From positions 1 through 24,091 of the forward strand of contig CAZACW010000035.1 of the NCBI GenBank assembly GCA_964483785.1: a stretch of 24,091 bases of DNA. The letters run 5' to 3'. The stretch's first letter is position 1. Each line of letters begins with the position of its first letter. Positions 23,720-24,091 of this stretch are shown piece by piece. Below the pieces are notes generated by a model, which made no database searches, was not told the origin of the DNA, and saw only the letters and a program-made list of their open reading frames with translations. Position numbers and translations under genes: made by a program. Source of the DNA: JABDGZ01 sp964483785 (GTDB lineage Bacteria; Omnitrophota; Gorgyraeia; Zapsychrales; Fredricksoniimonadaceae).

Positions 23720-24091
23720 GGTTGGTAAAATCCTTCAATTCCTGCAGTTTTGCCTTGGCACGGCCGGAACCAAGGGCATGTTCAGCCATGCGCAGGCCGG
23801 CCTCATAATTCTCAACAGCCTGGGCCGTATACAGGGCATAGGCCGCATTCACCAAAACAATATCACGGCGCGCACCTTCTTCCCCGTTTAAGATGGCCTG
23901 GGCCATGGCGGCATTCTGCGCGGCATCTCCGCCGGCCAGATCCGCCAAAGCAGCCCGTTTGACCCCTAATTCAGCCGGATCAATATCATAACGGATGATC
24001 TGGGACCCTGTAAACTCTCAGAACAAGGTCTTCTCCGTCGTGGTGATTTCATCCCGTCCGTCATTGCCGTGCACCTCCAGGGCCTTTTTCT
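23709..24091 (-). pseudogene. trpD: Anthranilate phosphoribosyltransferase, C-terminal part, interrupted by an in-frame TGA
   Basis: The C-terminal third of TrpD, which transfers phosphoribose from PRPP to anthranilate; the 5' part lies beyond the window. Typical stretches are EVHGNDGRDEIT, then VKRAALADLAGGDAAQNA and VLVNAAYALYTA. Reading back from the stop codon, the frame hits TGA at 24018-24020, yet the same frame continues upstream with good TrpD sequence (EKTLF, stop, EFTGSQ). This is therefore a single nonsense codon, not a frameshift. A TGG or other sense codon would restore the gene. TGA ends other genes here, so recoding is unlikely. A sequence error near the window edge is possible, since trpC and trpF downstream are intact. 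Overlap with trpC is 11 bases. Confidence 0.8.

Noticed and set aside
24018..24020. TGA recoded as a sense codon in this organism
   Set aside because: TGA serves as the normal stop of several genes here (for example at 630, 6244, 13376 and 21261), so a genome-wide reassignment does not fit.

Overview
The window looks like a bacterial chromosome segment from Candidatus Omnitrophota (formerly OP3). The main reason is a pair of very large exported proteins that share an N-terminal block (VQLSP ... WVNLSPYE ... VMLEEDYL ... PRKYF) and a C-terminal GGIDL tail. I associate this architecture with that phylum from memory; no database was searched. The genetic code appears standard, since TGA ends several genes. 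I saw no tRNA, rRNA, CRISPR array or intact transposase gene.

Layout: one plus-strand gene fragment, the C-terminal half of a DEAD-box RNA helicase, lies at the left edge. Everything else is a minus-strand directon of about 23 kb with short gaps or overlaps. Read in the direction of transcription (right to left) the order is: trpD (3' part, broken by an in-frame TGA), trpC, trpF, a HAD-type phosphatase with an unrecognised N-terminal domain, a 2608-residue exported protein carrying a GlnD-like region plus methyltransferase and kinase-like domains, menG/ubiE, menF, menD, a Pif1-like helicase fused in frame to an exported DUF3857/transglutaminase-like protein, a bifunctional class II aldolase/short-chain dehydrogenase, and a 1159-residue paralogue of the giant protein. 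There is no gene-free stretch longer than about 110 bases.

Functionally, trpDCF supplies steps of tryptophan synthesis (anthranilate to indole-3-glycerol phosphate). menG-menF-menD supplies chorismate-to-menaquinone steps, so two chorismate-consuming pathways sit close together. The aldolase/dehydrogenase suggests deoxysugar (rhamnose-like) catabolism. The two large exported proteins have unknown roles.

The most unusual features are: (1) a GlnD-like HD-ACT-ACT region without a visible nucleotidyltransferase domain inside a protein with a signal peptide; (2) a family of GGGGAC...GTCCC palindromes, several with perfect 23-bp arms, inserted in frame into the same loop of both large paralogues and also lying between menD and the helicase gene; (3) a helicase joined to an exported protein through an internal signal peptide; (4) a premature TGA in trpD.
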